A DNA stretch of 64,000 nucleotides from Bacteroides_D sp963546395 (GCA_963546395.1 CAUUMS010000006.1:36316-100315), one strand, 5' to 3'; shown: positions 51,804-61,928, counted from the first letter of the stretch. The notes: generated by a model not told the origin, from the sequence alone. A program made the numbers and translations.

Positions 51804-52547
51804 ATGAAGTTGAAACTAAAGATCTGGCGGCAAGCCAACGCAAAGGCGAAGGGACGCTTTGAGGTGTACGAGCTGGACAACGTGGTGGGCGACATGTCAT
51901 TCCTAGAGATGCTCGACTACCTGAACGCTGTGCTGCTGGAGCGTGGCGTGGAGCCTGTGGCTTTCGACCACGACTGCCGCGAGGGGATCTGCGGGTGTTG
52001 CAGCCTGTTCATCAACGGTAAGCCCCACGGGCCCGAGGCAACCACCACGACGTGCGAGCTTCACATGCGCTCATTCAAGGATGGGAGCACAATAACCGTG
52101 GAGCCGTGGCGTGCCGGGGCATTCCCCGTGGTGCGCGACCTGATCGTGGATCGGAATGCCTTCGAGAAGATTCAGCAGGCCGGCGGTTTCGTCTCGGTGA
52201 ATGTGGGCGCAGCCCAGGATGCGAACAGCATCATCGTCTCCAAGCAGCGGGCAGATGAGTCCATAGACGCAGCCAGCTGCATCGGTTGCGGGGCCTGCGT
52301 GGCAGCCTGTAAGAATGCGTCGGCCATGCTCTTTGTAGCCGCCAAGGTGTCGCAGTATGCCCTACTTCCACAGGGTCGGCCCGAGGCCGCACAACGGGCG
52401 AAGCGCATGGTGGCTAAGATGGAAGAGCTGGGCTTTGGCGGGTGCACCAACACGCGCGCCTGCGAGGCTGAGTGCCCCAAGGGTATATCGGTGGCGCACA
52501 TCGCCCGCCTCAACCGGGAGTTCCTGCTAGCGCGCCTGCAAGACTAG
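51804..52547 (+). CDS. Fumarate reductase/succinate dehydrogenase iron-sulfur subunit
   Basis: 247 residues. The [2Fe-2S] ferredoxin-like domain has CREGICGCCSLFINGK with a later cysteine in TTTCELHM. The C-terminal ferredoxin domain has CIGCGACVAACKN and CEAECPKGIS for the other clusters. It passes electrons between flavin and heme. Last gene of the operon; a strong terminator follows. Confidence 0.95.
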   Translation: MKLKLKIWRQANAKAKGRFEVYELDNVVGDMSFLEMLDYLNAVLLERGVEPVAFDHDCREGICGCCSLFINGKPHGPEATTTTCELHMRSFKDGSTITVEPWRAGAFPVVRDLIVDRNAFEKIQQAGGFVSVNVGAAQDANSIIVSKQRADESIDAASCIGCGACVAACKNASAMLFVAAKVSQYALLPQGRPEAAQRAKRMVAKMEELGFGGCTNTRACEAECPKGISVAHIARLNREFLLARLQD

Positions 52548-52635
52548 TCCGCCCATCGCCTAAGGGCACCCCGCTTGCACGGCATCAGCCAGCGAGCATG
52601 GGGCTGGTGAGGATTAGGCGATCTGCCGTACTTTG

Positions 52636-52679
52636 CGCCCCGAGCGCAGCTCGTGCAGAGCTGCGCTCGGGGCGTTTTT
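52636..52679 (+). terminator. Terminator of the fumarate reductase operon
   Basis: Perfect 17-bp stem (52636-52652 with 52658-52674), loop GTGCA, followed by TTTTT. Confidence 0.95.
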
Positions 52680-52765
52680 CATGCGCAGGCACCAGAGACT
52701 GGCACGCTGACACCGCTAGTCACGACACGCTTGCAATGGACACCGGGGAGCGAGCTTTAGGGCAT

Positions 52766-52799
52766 ACAAAAAGGGGGGCGGATACATCCGCCCCCCTTT
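52766..52799 (-). terminator. Terminator of nifJ
   Basis: AAAGGGGGGCGGA (52770-52782) pairs with TCCGCCCCCCTTT (52787-52799), loop TACA, T-run TTTTT on the minus strand. Confidence 0.9.
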
Positions 52800-52822
52800 G
52801 ATGTGTAAAACCCTGCGATGGA

Positions 52823-55800
52823 TTACGCTTCGTTCCCAAAGTTGAGCTGGGACTGACGCAGGTAGCTGTTGTAACGCCAGCGGGCATTCTCCTCAGCTGC
52901 GGCAAACAGTGCGGCAGCTTCTTCCGGGAAGCCCTGCTGTAGCGAGCTGTAGCGCACCTCACCCTTGATGAAGTCCTGGAATTTCTCCCACTTGGGCTCC
53001 TTGGAGTCGAGCGTGAACGGATTCTTGTTCTCACGCTCTAGGAGCGGGTTGTAGCGGAACAGATGCCAGTAACCGCACTCCACTGCGAGCTTCTGCTCAC
53101 GCTGCGTAGCCCCCATGCCGGATTTCAGGCCATGGTTGATACACGGGGCGTAGGCGATGATGAGCGCGGGTCCGGGGTACGCCTCGGCCTCCTTGAGGGC
53201 CTTGAAGTACTGATTCTGATCAGCACCCACTGCCACCTGGGCCACGTAAACGTAGCCGTAAGAGGCGGCCATCAGACCCAGATCCTTCTTGCGGATACGC
53301 TTCCCAGAGGCGGCAAACTTGGCCACAGCAGCCACTGGCGTGGACTTGGAGGCCTGACCACCCGTGTTGGAGTACACCTCGGTATCGAGCACGAGCACCT
53401 TCACATTCTCACCCGAGGCGAGCACGTGGTCGAGTCCGCCGTAACCGATGTCGTAGGCCCATCCGTCACCCCCAAAGATCCAGATGGACTTCTTGGAGAA
53501 GTACTGCTGGAAGGCGAGCAACTCCTTAGCCTTGGTGTCGGTCTCCTTCTCCAGGGCCAGAGCTAGCTGGTTGGAGGCCTCCTGTGAGGTCAGGTTGTCA
53601 TCCCACTGCGAGAGCCACTGCTGGAGAGCCTTCTTGGTGTCCTCCTTCAGGCTGGCGCACTGCGAAAGCTCCTGCGCCATGGCGTACACGCGACGGCGGA
53701 TATGCTCAACGCCGGTATGGATACCAAGACCGAACTCGGCATTATCCTCGAAGAGCGAGTTGGCCCATGCCACACCCCGTCCGTGCTCATTGGCGCAGTA
53801 GGGTGATGAGGGCGACGAGCCCCCGTAGATGGAGGAGCACCCCGTGGCGTTGGCCACTATCATACGCTCACCGTAGAGCTGCGTGATCGTCTTGATGTAG
53901 GGCGTCTCACCGCAGCCGGCGCAGGCTCCGGAGAACTCGAACAGCGGGCGGGCGAACTGGCTGTTCTTCACGTTGGCAAACTTGTCTACCACCGCCTTGT
54001 AGCCGACCTTCTTCTCCATGTAATCCCAAACCTCTATCTGGTCGGTTTGGGTATCGGTCAGCTTCATCACCAGGGCCTTCTCCTTAGCGGGGCACACATC
54101 AGCGCAGTTTCCGCAGCCCGTGCAGTCGAGCACGCTCACCTGCATGCGGAACTTGTAGTCCTTCAGCCCCGTTCCCTTACCATCAATGGTGACGGCCTGC
54201 TTGGGCGCATTCTTGACCTCTTCCTCCGTGAGCAGGAATGGGCGAATGGCGGCGTGAGGGCAGACGTAGGCGCACTGGTTACACTGAATACAGTTGCTGC
54301 TGATCCACTCGGGTACCATGGTGGCGATGCCGCGCTTCTCCCAGCGGGTGGTGCCACTGGGCAGCGTGCCGTTCTCACGTCCCACGAACGCACTCACGGG
54401 CAAATCATCGCCGAGCTGGTTGTTCATGGGCACAGCCACATTATTCACGAAATCGGGGGCACCCTCAATGCGATGCGAAGCCTCGGGGGTGAGATTGGCC
54501 CACTCGGCCGGCACCTTCACCTCACGCACCTCACCACCCCGATCGACGGCAGCGCAGTTCTTGTTCACCACATCCTCACCCTTCTTGCCGAAGGTCTTCT
54601 GGATGGCACGCTTCATCTCCGCAATGGCCTGCTCGTAGGAGATCACGTTGGCGATCTTGAAGAAGGCACTCTGCATGATGGTGTTCGTGCGGTTGCCGAG
54701 GCCGATCTCACGTGCCACGGTGGTGGCATCGATGGCGTAGAACTTCACCTCACGCTGGGCGAGAACCCGCTTAACGCTGTTGGGCAGATGCTCGGCGATC
54801 TCTGCGTCACTCCAGGAGCAGTTGAGCAGGAATGAGCCCCCCTTGCGGATACCACGCAGCATGTCGTACTTACCGAGGTAGGACGGCACGTGGCAAGCCA
54901 CAAAGTCGGGCGTGGTGACGAGGTAGGGCGAGCGGATGGGCTGATCGCCAAAACGCAGGTGCGACGTGGTGATACCACCCGACTTCTTGGAGTCGTAGGC
55001 AAAGTAGGCCTGGCAGTACTTGTCGGTGGTTTCACCGATGATCTTAATGGAGTTCTTGTTGGCACCCACCGTACCATCGGAGCCCAGACCGTAGAATTTG
55101 CCCTGGAAGGTACCCGCATCGGCCAGGCTGATCTCCTCGCCAATCGGCAGGGAGCGGAACGTCACGTCGTCAACGATACCGACGGTGAAGTCGTGCTTAG
55201 GCTCGGCCATCGCCAGGTTGTCGTAGACGGCGATAATCTGGGCCGGGGTGGTGTCCTTGGAGCTGAGCCCGTAGCGGCCACCAACGATGATGGGGGCATT
55301 GGGCTGACCGTAGTAGATGCTACGCACATCGCTGTAGAGCGGCTCGCCCGTGGCTCCCGACTCCTTGGTGCGGTCGAGGACGGCGATACGCTTCACGCTC
55401 TTCGGCATGGCGCGCATGAAGTGCGCCGCGGAGAACGGGCGGTAAAGGCGTACCACGAGGAGGCCGACCTTGCGTCCCTGACGGGTGAGGTAATCCACCA
55501 CCTCACGGGCCGTATCGGCCACGCTCCCCATCACCACGATAGCCTCAGTGGCCTCGGGATCGCCGTAGTAGTCGAACAGGTTGTACTTACGCCCAGTAAC
55601 CTTGGCCAGCTCGGCCATGTACTTCTCCACAATTTCCGGCACGGCCATGTAGAATGGGTTCGAGGCCTCGCGGTTCTGGAAGTACACGTCGGGGTTCTGC
55701 GCCGTACCCCGAGTAACGGGGTGCTCGTTGCTGAGGGCGTTATCACGGAAGGCCTTCAGGGCCTTCATATCGATGAGGTGGCGTACGGATTCGGGATCGA

Positions 55801-56359
55801 GCTTTTCGATCTTCTGAATCTCGTGCGATGTACGGAATCCATCGAAGAAGTGTAGGAATGGTACACGGCTCGTGAGCGAGGCCAGATGGGCCACGGCAGC
55901 CAGATCCATCACCTCCTGCACGCTACCGGTGGAAAGGAGGGCAAAGCCCGTGGTGCGCGCAGACATAACGTCGCTATGATCCCCGAAGATGGAGAGGGCA
56001 TGCGTGGCTACCGTACGGGCCGACACGTGGAAGACGGCCGGCAGGAGCTCACCCGCCATTTTGAACATGTTGGGCAGCATAAGCAGCAGCCCCTGCGATG
56101 CCGTGTAGGTGGACGTGAGGGCCCCCGACTGGAGCGAGCCATGCACAGCACCCGCGGCACCCGCCTCACTCTGCATCTCTAGCACACGGACGGTGTCGCC
56201 GAAAAGGTTCTTCTGCCCGTGGGCAGCCCACTCGTCCACGAGCTCTGCCATTGTGGAAGAGGGGGTAATGGGATAGATGGCTGCCACCTCGCTGAACAGA
56301 TAGGAGACGTAGGCCGCAGCGTAATTGCCATCGCAGGTGATAAACTTTTTCTCTGCCAT
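52823..56359 (-). CDS. nifJ: Pyruvate:ferredoxin (flavodoxin) oxidoreductase
   Basis: 1,178 residues, the usual single-chain PFOR length. It oxidises pyruvate to acetyl-CoA and CO2 and reduces ferredoxin or flavodoxin. The N-terminal pyruvate domain starts AEKKFITCDGNYAAAYV with YPITPSSTMAE. Two [4Fe-4S] motifs are seen, CIQCNQCAYVCPHAAIRP and CTGCGNCADVCP. The proximal-cluster CAGCGETPY and the TPP site GDGWAYDIGYGG with DTEVYSNTGGQASKSTP follow. Oxygen-sensitive family, pointing to anaerobic life. Single gene with its own promoter box and terminator. Confidence 0.97.
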   Translation of the reverse strand: MAEKKFITCDGNYAAAYVSYLFSEVAAIYPITPSSTMAELVDEWAAHGQKNLFGDTVRVLEMQSEAGAAGAVHGSLQSGALTSTYTASQGLLLMLPNMFKMAGELLPAVFHVSARTVATHALSIFGDHSDVMSARTTGFALLSTGSVQEVMDLAAVAHLASLTSRVPFLHFFDGFRTSHEIQKIEKLDPESVRHLIDMKALKAFRDNALSNEHPVTRGTAQNPDVYFQNREASNPFYMAVPEIVEKYMAELAKVTGRKYNLFDYYGDPEATEAIVVMGSVADTAREVVDYLTRQGRKVGLLVVRLYRPFSAAHFMRAMPKSVKRIAVLDRTKESGATGEPLYSDVRSIYYGQPNAPIIVGGRYGLSSKDTTPAQIIAVYDNLAMAEPKHDFTVGIVDDVTFRSLPIGEEISLADAGTFQGKFYGLGSDGTVGANKNSIKIIGETTDKYCQAYFAYDSKKSGGITTSHLRFGDQPIRSPYLVTTPDFVACHVPSYLGKYDMLRGIRKGGSFLLNCSWSDAEIAEHLPNSVKRVLAQREVKFYAIDATTVAREIGLGNRTNTIMQSAFFKIANVISYEQAIAEMKRAIQKTFGKKGEDVVNKNCAAVDRGGEVREVKVPAEWANLTPEASHRIEGAPDFVNNVAVPMNNQLGDDLPVSAFVGRENGTLPSGTTRWEKRGIATMVPEWISSNCIQCNQCAYVCPHAAIRPFLLTEEEVKNAPKQAVTIDGKGTGLKDYKFRMQVSVLDCTGCGNCADVCPAKEKALVMKLTDTQTDQIEVWDYMEKKVGYKAVVDKFANVKNSQFARPLFEFSGACAGCGETPYIKTITQLYGERMIVANATGCSSIYGGSSPSSPYCANEHGRGVAWANSLFEDNAEFGLGIHTGVEHIRRRVYAMAQELSQCASLKEDTKKALQQWLSQWDDNLTSQEASNQLALALEKETDTKAKELLAFQQYFSKKSIWIFGGDGWAYDIGYGGLDHVLASGENVKVLVLDTEVYSNTGGQASKSTPVAAVAKFAASGKRIRKKDLGLMAASYGYVYVAQVAVGADQNQYFKALKEAEAYPGPALIIAYAPCINHGLKSGMGATQREQKLAVECGYWHLFRYNPLLERENKNPFTLDSKEPKWEKFQDFIKGEVRYSSLQQGFPEEAAALFAAAEENARWRYNSYLRQSQLNFGNEA

Positions 56360-56445
56360 AGTTTAGCCTAGGTATTGATATTGACCAAGGAACTCGGGGC
56401 CGTCTGGGTATACCCCTGCGCAGGGTGCCACGCACGCTGCAACCG

Positions 56446-56453
56446 CAAAAGTA
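56446..56453 (-). promoter_or_regulatory. -7 box for nifJ
   Basis: TACTTTTG on the minus strand, 86 bases before the ATG. It fits TAnnTTTG; no -33 box was seen. Confidence 0.45.
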
Positions 56454-56760
56454 CGCCATACGGTATGTTTTGGGTATACATTGACGGTGGGCGTTGGCAA
56501 TTTGAATCGTATCTAAGCACGAGGAGAGAGCCGAGATACCCACCCGATGCAGTGGCCAGCTCTGGGATTTTATCGTCATACCTCGCTCTAGCGGCGGATG
56601 AATTGGGGGTATGTGCCGCCAGCTATTCATTACGATTACAGTTAGGGAGGCATGGTCGCACGCATGTGGTACTAGGGGTGCGATGGTCATTAAGAGGGGT
56701 TCTCATTGCAACGCATTTTAGAGCTCTTCTATTCTCAGCAGAAAGGGCGTAACATGGCTA

Positions 56761-56790
56761 TTGGAGTGTGGGTCAGAATGCGTATCTTTG
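56761..56790 (+). promoter_or_regulatory. Promoter of the purL-menG unit
   Basis: TTG (56761-56763), 19 bases, TATCTTTG (56783-56790). It predicts a leader of about 80 bases. Confidence 0.65.
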
Positions 56791-56878
56791 CCAAATAGTA
56801 AGGTATAGATGAACCACCGAGACTGGAGGCGTGGAGTGCAGAAGGCCTCCTGCCATCCAGCAGCAAAGTTGACGACCG

Positions 56879-59107
56879 ATGAGCGGGCACGTATCGCAGC
56901 AAGTATTAGCCGACCTGGGGATTGCCCCCGAGGAGTACGGACGTATAGTAGAGATTCTGGGCCGCGAGCCGAATTACACCGAGCTGAGCATCTACTCGGT
57001 GATGTGGAGCGAGCACGCCTCGTACAAGAACTCGATACGGTGGGTGAAGACCTTGCCCCGTGAGGGAGCTTGCCTACTGGTGGGGGCTGGTGAGGAGAAT
57101 GCCGGTCTGGTGGACGTGGGCGATGGCTTGGGATGCGCCTTCAAGATAGAGTCGCACAACCACCCCTGCGCCGTGGAGCCCTACCAGGGGGCCGCAACGG
57201 GCGTGGGTGGCATCAACAGGGACATCTTCACCATGGGAGCCCGTCCTGTGGCGCAGCTGAACTCGCTGCGTTTTGGGGATCTGAGCAATGCTCGCACCCG
57301 CTGGCTGATGGATGGTGTGGTGCGCGGGATAGGCGATTACGGGAACTCGTTCGGGGTGGCTGTGGCCGGGGGCGAGGTGTTCTTTGACCCATCATACGAG
57401 ACCAATCCGCTAGTCAATGCGATGTCGGTGGGTCTTGTGCGCCCCGAGAAGATGATATCGGCCATTGCCAAAGGTGCGGGGAATCCCGTGTACATCGTGG
57501 GCTCGCACACGGGCAAAGATGGTATCCATGGGACGACGTTCGCCTCGGCGAATATCACTGAGGATTCGGCTAAGGACATTCCCGCCGTGCAGGTGGGAGA
57601 CCCATTCGCTGAGAAGCTGCTGCTGGAGGCTACCCTAGAGCTAGCAGAGACGGATGCCATTGTGGGTATGCAGGACATGGGTGCCGCTGGCATCATCTGC
57701 TCCACCTCCGAAATGTCGGCCAAGGGCGAGTGCGGCATGCGCATCGATCTTGACCTGGTGCCGAAACGGCAGGAGGGGATGGCACCGCATGAGATCCTAC
57801 TCTCGGAGTCGCAGGAGCGAATGCTCGTGGTGGTAAAGACGGGACGAGAGGGCGAAGTACAGGCGATCTTCGACAAGTGGGGAGTGCCTTGCGTCCGCAT
57901 TGGCGAGGTGATTGATGGGGACAAGCTGGAGTTCTACGCGGGGGGAGAGCTAGTGGCCACAGTGCCAGCGCAGAGCCTGGTGCTGGGCGGCGGAGCCCCC
58001 GTTTACGAGCGAGAGTACGAGGAGCCCGCCTACTACCAGGAGAACAAGAAGTTCGACATCTCCAGCGTGCCGGAGCCCTCTGACATGCGTGAGGTGGCCC
58101 ACTGGATTGTGCAGCAACCCAACGTGGCCTCCAAGCGGTGGGTCTATGAGCAGTTCGACACCATGGTGGGGAACTACAATCTGAGTCACAATTGCCCGAG
58201 CGATGCGGGGATAGTTGCCATTCGCGGTTCGCGCAGGGCTCTGGCTCTGACGGTGGACTGTAACCCCCGCTACGTGATGGCCGATCCGTACGTGGGTGGC
58301 ATGATCGCCGTGGCCGAATCGGCACGCAATGTGGTGTGCGCTGGGGGGAGGCCGCTGGCCATTACGAACTGCCTGAACTTTGGGAATCCGTACGACAAGA
58401 CGGTATACTGGCAGTTTGTGGAATCGGTGAAAGGGATTGGCGAGGCGTGCCGCAAGTTCAACACGCCTGTGACGGGAGGGAACGTAAGCTTCTACAACCA
58501 ATCGAGCATCCATGGGAAAGAGGTGGCGGTGAAGCCGAATCCTGTGATCGGGATGCTAGGCATCGTGGAAGACTACGAGCGTCGCATGACCCTAGCCTTC
58601 AAGGAGAAGGGGCACATGATATATCTGCTGGGGGCATTGCGTGAGGATCTGTCGTGCTCAGAGTACCTCGTGGGCTATCACAAGATAGAGAACACGCCGG
58701 CCCCCTACTTCTCGCTTGAGGAAGAGTGCGAGCTGCAAAGCATTGTGAGCCGCCTCATCGATCGCAAGCTCATTGAGTCGGCCCACGATGTATCGACCGG
58801 TGGGCTCTTTGTGACTCTCGTGGAGAGTGCTCTGCCCAATAACCTCGGCTTTGACATCACGTCGGATGCTGAAATGCGGCTGGATGCCTTCCTATTCGGG
58901 GAGTCACAGGGGCGCATAGTGGTGTCGGTATCGAGTGAGACAGAGGCTCCGTTCCTCGACTTCATGATAGAGCAGCGAGTGCCAATGATGGCTCTTGGCC
59001 ACGTGACGAAGTCGGAGATTCGGATTGATGACACCTCATACGGATTCTTGCCGGACTACGGGACGCTATACAATGAGGCCATCGGTCGCATTATGAACGA
59101 TGACTGA
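56879..59107 (+). CDS. purL: Phosphoribosylformylglycinamidine synthase subunit PurL (small form)
   Basis: 742 residues. It converts FGAR to FGAM in purine synthesis, using ammonia from PurQ and the PurS scaffold. The small form starts near YGRIVEILGREPNYTELSIYSVMWSEHASYK, with the metal/substrate site KIESHNHPCAVEPYQGAATGVGG and DMGAAGIICSTSEM. It lacks the N-terminal PurS-like and C-terminal glutaminase parts of the ~1,300-residue form, so purS and purQ must lie elsewhere. ATG 56879 fits the family start. It overlaps menG by 8 bases. Confidence 0.95.
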   Translation: MSGHVSQQVLADLGIAPEEYGRIVEILGREPNYTELSIYSVMWSEHASYKNSIRWVKTLPREGACLLVGAGEENAGLVDVGDGLGCAFKIESHNHPCAVEPYQGAATGVGGINRDIFTMGARPVAQLNSLRFGDLSNARTRWLMDGVVRGIGDYGNSFGVAVAGGEVFFDPSYETNPLVNAMSVGLVRPEKMISAIAKGAGNPVYIVGSHTGKDGIHGTTFASANITEDSAKDIPAVQVGDPFAEKLLLEATLELAETDAIVGMQDMGAAGIICSTSEMSAKGECGMRIDLDLVPKRQEGMAPHEILLSESQERMLVVVKTGREGEVQAIFDKWGVPCVRIGEVIDGDKLEFYAGGELVATVPAQSLVLGGGAPVYEREYEEPAYYQENKKFDISSVPEPSDMREVAHWIVQQPNVASKRWVYEQFDTMVGNYNLSHNCPSDAGIVAIRGSRRALALTVDCNPRYVMADPYVGGMIAVAESARNVVCAGGRPLAITNCLNFGNPYDKTVYWQFVESVKGIGEACRKFNTPVTGGNVSFYNQSSIHGKEVAVKPNPVIGMLGIVEDYERRMTLAFKEKGHMIYLLGALREDLSCSEYLVGYHKIENTPAPYFSLEEECELQSIVSRLIDRKLIESAHDVSTGGLFVTLVESALPNNLGFDITSDAEMRLDAFLFGESQGRIVVSVSSETEAPFLDFMIEQRVPMMALGHVTKSEIRIDDTSYGFLPDYGTLYNEAIGRIMNDD

Positions 59108-59846
59108 CGAGCAGCTAGACGTACTGGGAGCCACATCGCCGGCGGAGCACACGGCTGCCGTGCAGGCGATATTTGACCGTATAGCCCGCCGCTACGATCG
59201 CATCAACAGTGCCATTAGCCTGGGGCACGTTCGCCAATGGCGACGTGAGCTGCTACGCACGGTGAGCCAGCTTCCACACGGGCAGGTGCTGGACTTGGCC
59301 TGCGGAACGGGTGATATCACCATCGCTCTGCTAGAGGAGTTGAAAGTGGAGCAGATGACGGGGGTGGATTTCTCGCACGAGATGCTGGCCATCGCCAAGC
59401 ATAAGCTGGCCAGTCGGGCTCTTTCGGGGCGTGTGACGCTGAAACAGGGGGCTGCCGAGGAGTTGCCACTCCCTGACCAGTCGGTAGAGCTCACCACCAT
59501 CGCCTTCGGGGTGCGGAACTTCACGGATGTGGAGGCCGCCATGCGCGAAGTACGAAGGGTGCTTGTGCCACAGGGGCACCTGGTGGTGCTGGAGCTCACG
59601 AGGCCACGCAGCCTGTGGGCACGGGTGATGTACGACGTGTATGCGAACACGATTTTACCCCTACTGGGTGGGCTGATGTCAGGCTCGTTCAGATCCTACA
59701 CCTATCTCACCCGCTCTATTCGGGCGTTCACTCGCAATAACACGCTGGTGAAGGCCATTGATGCCTCCGGGCTACAGCTAGAGAGCCAGAGACGCTTGAC
59801 CATGGGCACTGTTGAGCTGCTAGTTGCCAAGCGGGTTGACTGCTGA
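59100..59846 (+). CDS. menG: Demethylmenaquinone methyltransferase (MenG/UbiE)
   Basis: 248 residues. SAM-dependent methylation of demethylmenaquinone to menaquinone, the quinone used by the fumarate reductase in this window. Signatures: IFDRIARRYDRINSAISLGHVRQWRRE at the N-terminus, SAM loop LDLACGTGDITIAL, VDFSHEMLAIAK, and FGVRNFTDVEAAMREVRRVL. Starts within the purL 3' end (8-base overlap), suggesting coupling. Confidence 0.95.
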   Translation: MTDEQLDVLGATSPAEHTAAVQAIFDRIARRYDRINSAISLGHVRQWRRELLRTVSQLPHGQVLDLACGTGDITIALLEELKVEQMTGVDFSHEMLAIAKHKLASRALSGRVTLKQGAAEELPLPDQSVELTTIAFGVRNFTDVEAAMREVRRVLVPQGHLVVLELTRPRSLWARVMYDVYANTILPLLGGLMSGSFRSYTYLTRSIRAFTRNNTLVKAIDASGLQLESQRRLTMGTVELLVAKRVDC

Positions 59847-59872
59847 GCCCCGGGGTATACCCTCGCTTTTTG

Positions 59873-59880
59873 TACCTTTG
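59873..59880 (+). promoter_or_regulatory. -7 box for prfA-pyrF
   Basis: TACCTTTG, 34 bases before the prfA ATG. No -33 box at the usual spacing. Confidence 0.55.
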
Positions 59881-59914
59881 CGTGCGGAATTAGCACTGAG
59901 AGGGGAATCCCAGC

Positions 59915-61006
59915 ATGGCGGCAGATCAGAATAGTTTGCTAAGCAAGCTCAAGAGTATAGTCGAACGATCGGAGGAGCTTGGGCGAGCACTCGCGGCCCC
60001 GGATGCCATGAACGACATGAAGCGTTTTGTGGCTCTGAACAAGGAGTACCGCGACCTAGAGGACATTGTGGCCGCCCATAAGCGTTACGATGAGCTGCTA
60101 AGCAACATTGCCGCATCACGGCACATCCTGGCCGAGGAGAGCGACGATGAGATGCGGGCTCTTGCCAAAGAGGAGCTCGAGGCCCTGGAGCCGCAGGTGG
60201 GGCCGATGGAGGAAGAGATCAAGTTGCTGCTACTGCCGCAGGATCCTCAGGATGCCAAGAATGCCATCGTTGAGATCCGTGCAGGTACGGGTGGAGACGA
60301 GGCGAGCATCTTCGCAGGGGATCTTTTCCGCATGTACTCCCACTACGCAGAGACCAAGGGGTGGAAGCTTGAGGTGTCTTCCGCCTCAGAGGGTACCGTG
60401 GGAGGGTATAAGGAGGTGGTGTTCACATTGTCCGGCACTGGCGTGTACGGGGTGATGAAATACGAGTCGGGGGTACATCGGGTGCAGCGCGTGCCGCAGA
60501 CAGAAACCCAGGGGCGAGTGCATACCTCGGCGGCCTCCGTGGTGGTGCTGCCTGAGGCCGAAGAGTTCGACATTGAGCTCAAGATGGAGGACATTCGGAA
60601 GGACACCTACTGCTCATCGGGTCCCGGTGGGCAGAGCGTTAACACGACCTACTCCGCCGTGCGTCTGACGCATATTCCCACGGGGGTGGTGGTGCAGTGC
60701 CAGGATCAGAAATCGCAGATTAAGAACTACGAGAAAGCACTGGCTGAGCTGCGGACGCGTCTCTACAACATCGAGTATCAGAAGTACCTCGACTCCATCT
60801 CCTCGCAGCGTAAGACCATGGTCTCTACCGGCGACCGCTCGGCCAAGATACGCACCTACAACTACCCGCAGGGGCGCGTGACAGATCACCGTATCAACTT
60901 CACGGTGTACAATCTGGCCGGCGTGATGGATGGGAACCTGCAAGAGACGATAGACCAGTTGCAGATTGCAGAGAACGCTGAGCGGCTCCGCGCCAGCGGC
61001 ATATAG
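59915..61006 (+). CDS. prfA: Peptide chain release factor 1
   Basis: 363 residues. It releases nascent chains at UAA and UAG. The catalytic GGQ is at 238-240 (SSGPGGQSVNTTYSAVRLTH), preceded by the codon-recognition domain and an N-terminal helical domain (LKSIVERSEELGRAL). Family length normal. pyrF starts 8 bases downstream. Confidence 0.97.
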   Translation: MAADQNSLLSKLKSIVERSEELGRALAAPDAMNDMKRFVALNKEYRDLEDIVAAHKRYDELLSNIAASRHILAEESDDEMRALAKEELEALEPQVGPMEEEIKLLLLPQDPQDAKNAIVEIRAGTGGDEASIFAGDLFRMYSHYAETKGWKLEVSSASEGTVGGYKEVVFTLSGTGVYGVMKYESGVHRVQRVPQTETQGRVHTSAASVVVLPEAEEFDIELKMEDIRKDTYCSSGPGGQSVNTTYSAVRLTHIPTGVVVQCQDQKSQIKNYEKALAELRTRLYNIEYQKYLDSISSQRKTMVSTGDRSAKIRTYNYPQGRVTDHRINFTVYNLAGVMDGNLQETIDQLQIAENAERLRASGI

Positions 61007-61014
61007 ACGAACCC

Positions 61015-61860
61015 ATGAGCGTTGACGCAAAACAGCTGTTTGCCCACATACAGGAGCGTCGCTCGTTCCTGTGCGTGGGTCTGGATACCGACATCAAGCG
61101 CATTCCGGACTGCCTAGCAGGGAAGCGCGATCCGATCTTCGAGTTCAATAAGGCCATCATCGATGCCACGGCAGACCTTTGCGTGGCTTACAAGCCGAAT
61201 CTGGCATTCTACGAGTCGCTTGGTGCGAGGGGCTGGGAGAGCTTGGCTAACACGGTGCGCTACATTCGGGATCGGTACCCCAAGCATCTCACGATTGCCG
61301 ATGCGAAGCGGGGCGACATTGCGAGCACGGCGGCGATGTACGCACGGAGCATATTCCAACACCTGGGTTTTGATGCGGTGACGATAGCCCCCTACATGGG
61401 GCGCGATGCGGTGCAACCGTTCCTGGAGTACGAGGGTCGCTGGACGATACTGCTGGCCCTCACCTCCAACGATTCGTACGCAGACTTTCAGCTTCTGCCC
61501 ACCACGGTGGGAGGGGAAGAGGCTCCGCTGTATAAGCGGGTGATAGAACGTTCCCGGACGTGGGGGCACGATGGCAACATGATGTACGTGGTGGGAGCAA
61601 CGCGGGCCGAGATGCTGTCGGAGATTCGCAAGCTCCTCCCCGAGCACTTCCTGCTAGTACCCGGCGTGGGGCATCAGGGGGGGAGCTTGGATGAGGTGGT
61701 AGCCCATGGCATGAACCATCGTTGCGGGCTACTGATCAACTCGGCTCGGGGCATCCTGTACGCCGACTCGAGCTCCCGCTTTGCAGAGGTGGCCCGGGAG
61801 CGCGCTCAGGCCCTGCAAACGAGCATGGCCCAACACCTGGAACAACGGCATTTGCTGTAG
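61015..61860 (+). CDS. pyrF: Orotidine 5'-phosphate decarboxylase (long bacterial form)
   Basis: 281 residues. Last step of UMP synthesis. N-terminal FLCVGLDTDIKRIP, the catalytic DAKRGDI, and C-terminal VPGVGHQGGSLDEVV with LLINSARGI mark the longer (type 2) family found in Bacteroidota. Likely cotranscribed with prfA. Confidence 0.96.
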   Translation: MSVDAKQLFAHIQERRSFLCVGLDTDIKRIPDCLAGKRDPIFEFNKAIIDATADLCVAYKPNLAFYESLGARGWESLANTVRYIRDRYPKHLTIADAKRGDIASTAAMYARSIFQHLGFDAVTIAPYMGRDAVQPFLEYEGRWTILLALTSNDSYADFQLLPTTVGGEEAPLYKRVIERSRTWGHDGNMMYVVGATRAEMLSEIRKLLPEHFLLVPGVGHQGGSLDEVVAHGMNHRCGLLINSARGILYADSSSRFAEVARERAQALQTSMAQHLEQRHLL

Positions 61861-61896
61861 TGATGTCGAGGATGTTCGGGTTGCAAAAGGAGCCCA

Positions 61897-61928
61897 TTTG
61901 GTAAGTGTTCGGATAATACCTACCTTTG
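61897..61928 (+). promoter_or_regulatory. Promoter of rplU-rpmA
   Basis: TTTG (61897-61900), 20 bases, TACCTTTG (61921-61928), an exact consensus promoter 40 bases before the rplU start. Confidence 0.8.

Larger units (their letters stand above)
56360..56878. other. Divergent intergenic region nifJ / purL
   Basis: 519 bases without a supported gene. It holds the nifJ -7 box near its left end and the purL promoter near its right end. An open frame of 125 codons at 56375-56752 has no protein-like features and overlaps the nifJ promoter. No hairpins or repeats of note. Confidence 0.6.

Noticed and set aside
56375..56752. 125-codon open frame between nifJ and purL
   Set aside because: It overlaps the nifJ promoter, has no recognisable domain and an odd composition; GC-rich DNA opens such frames by chance.
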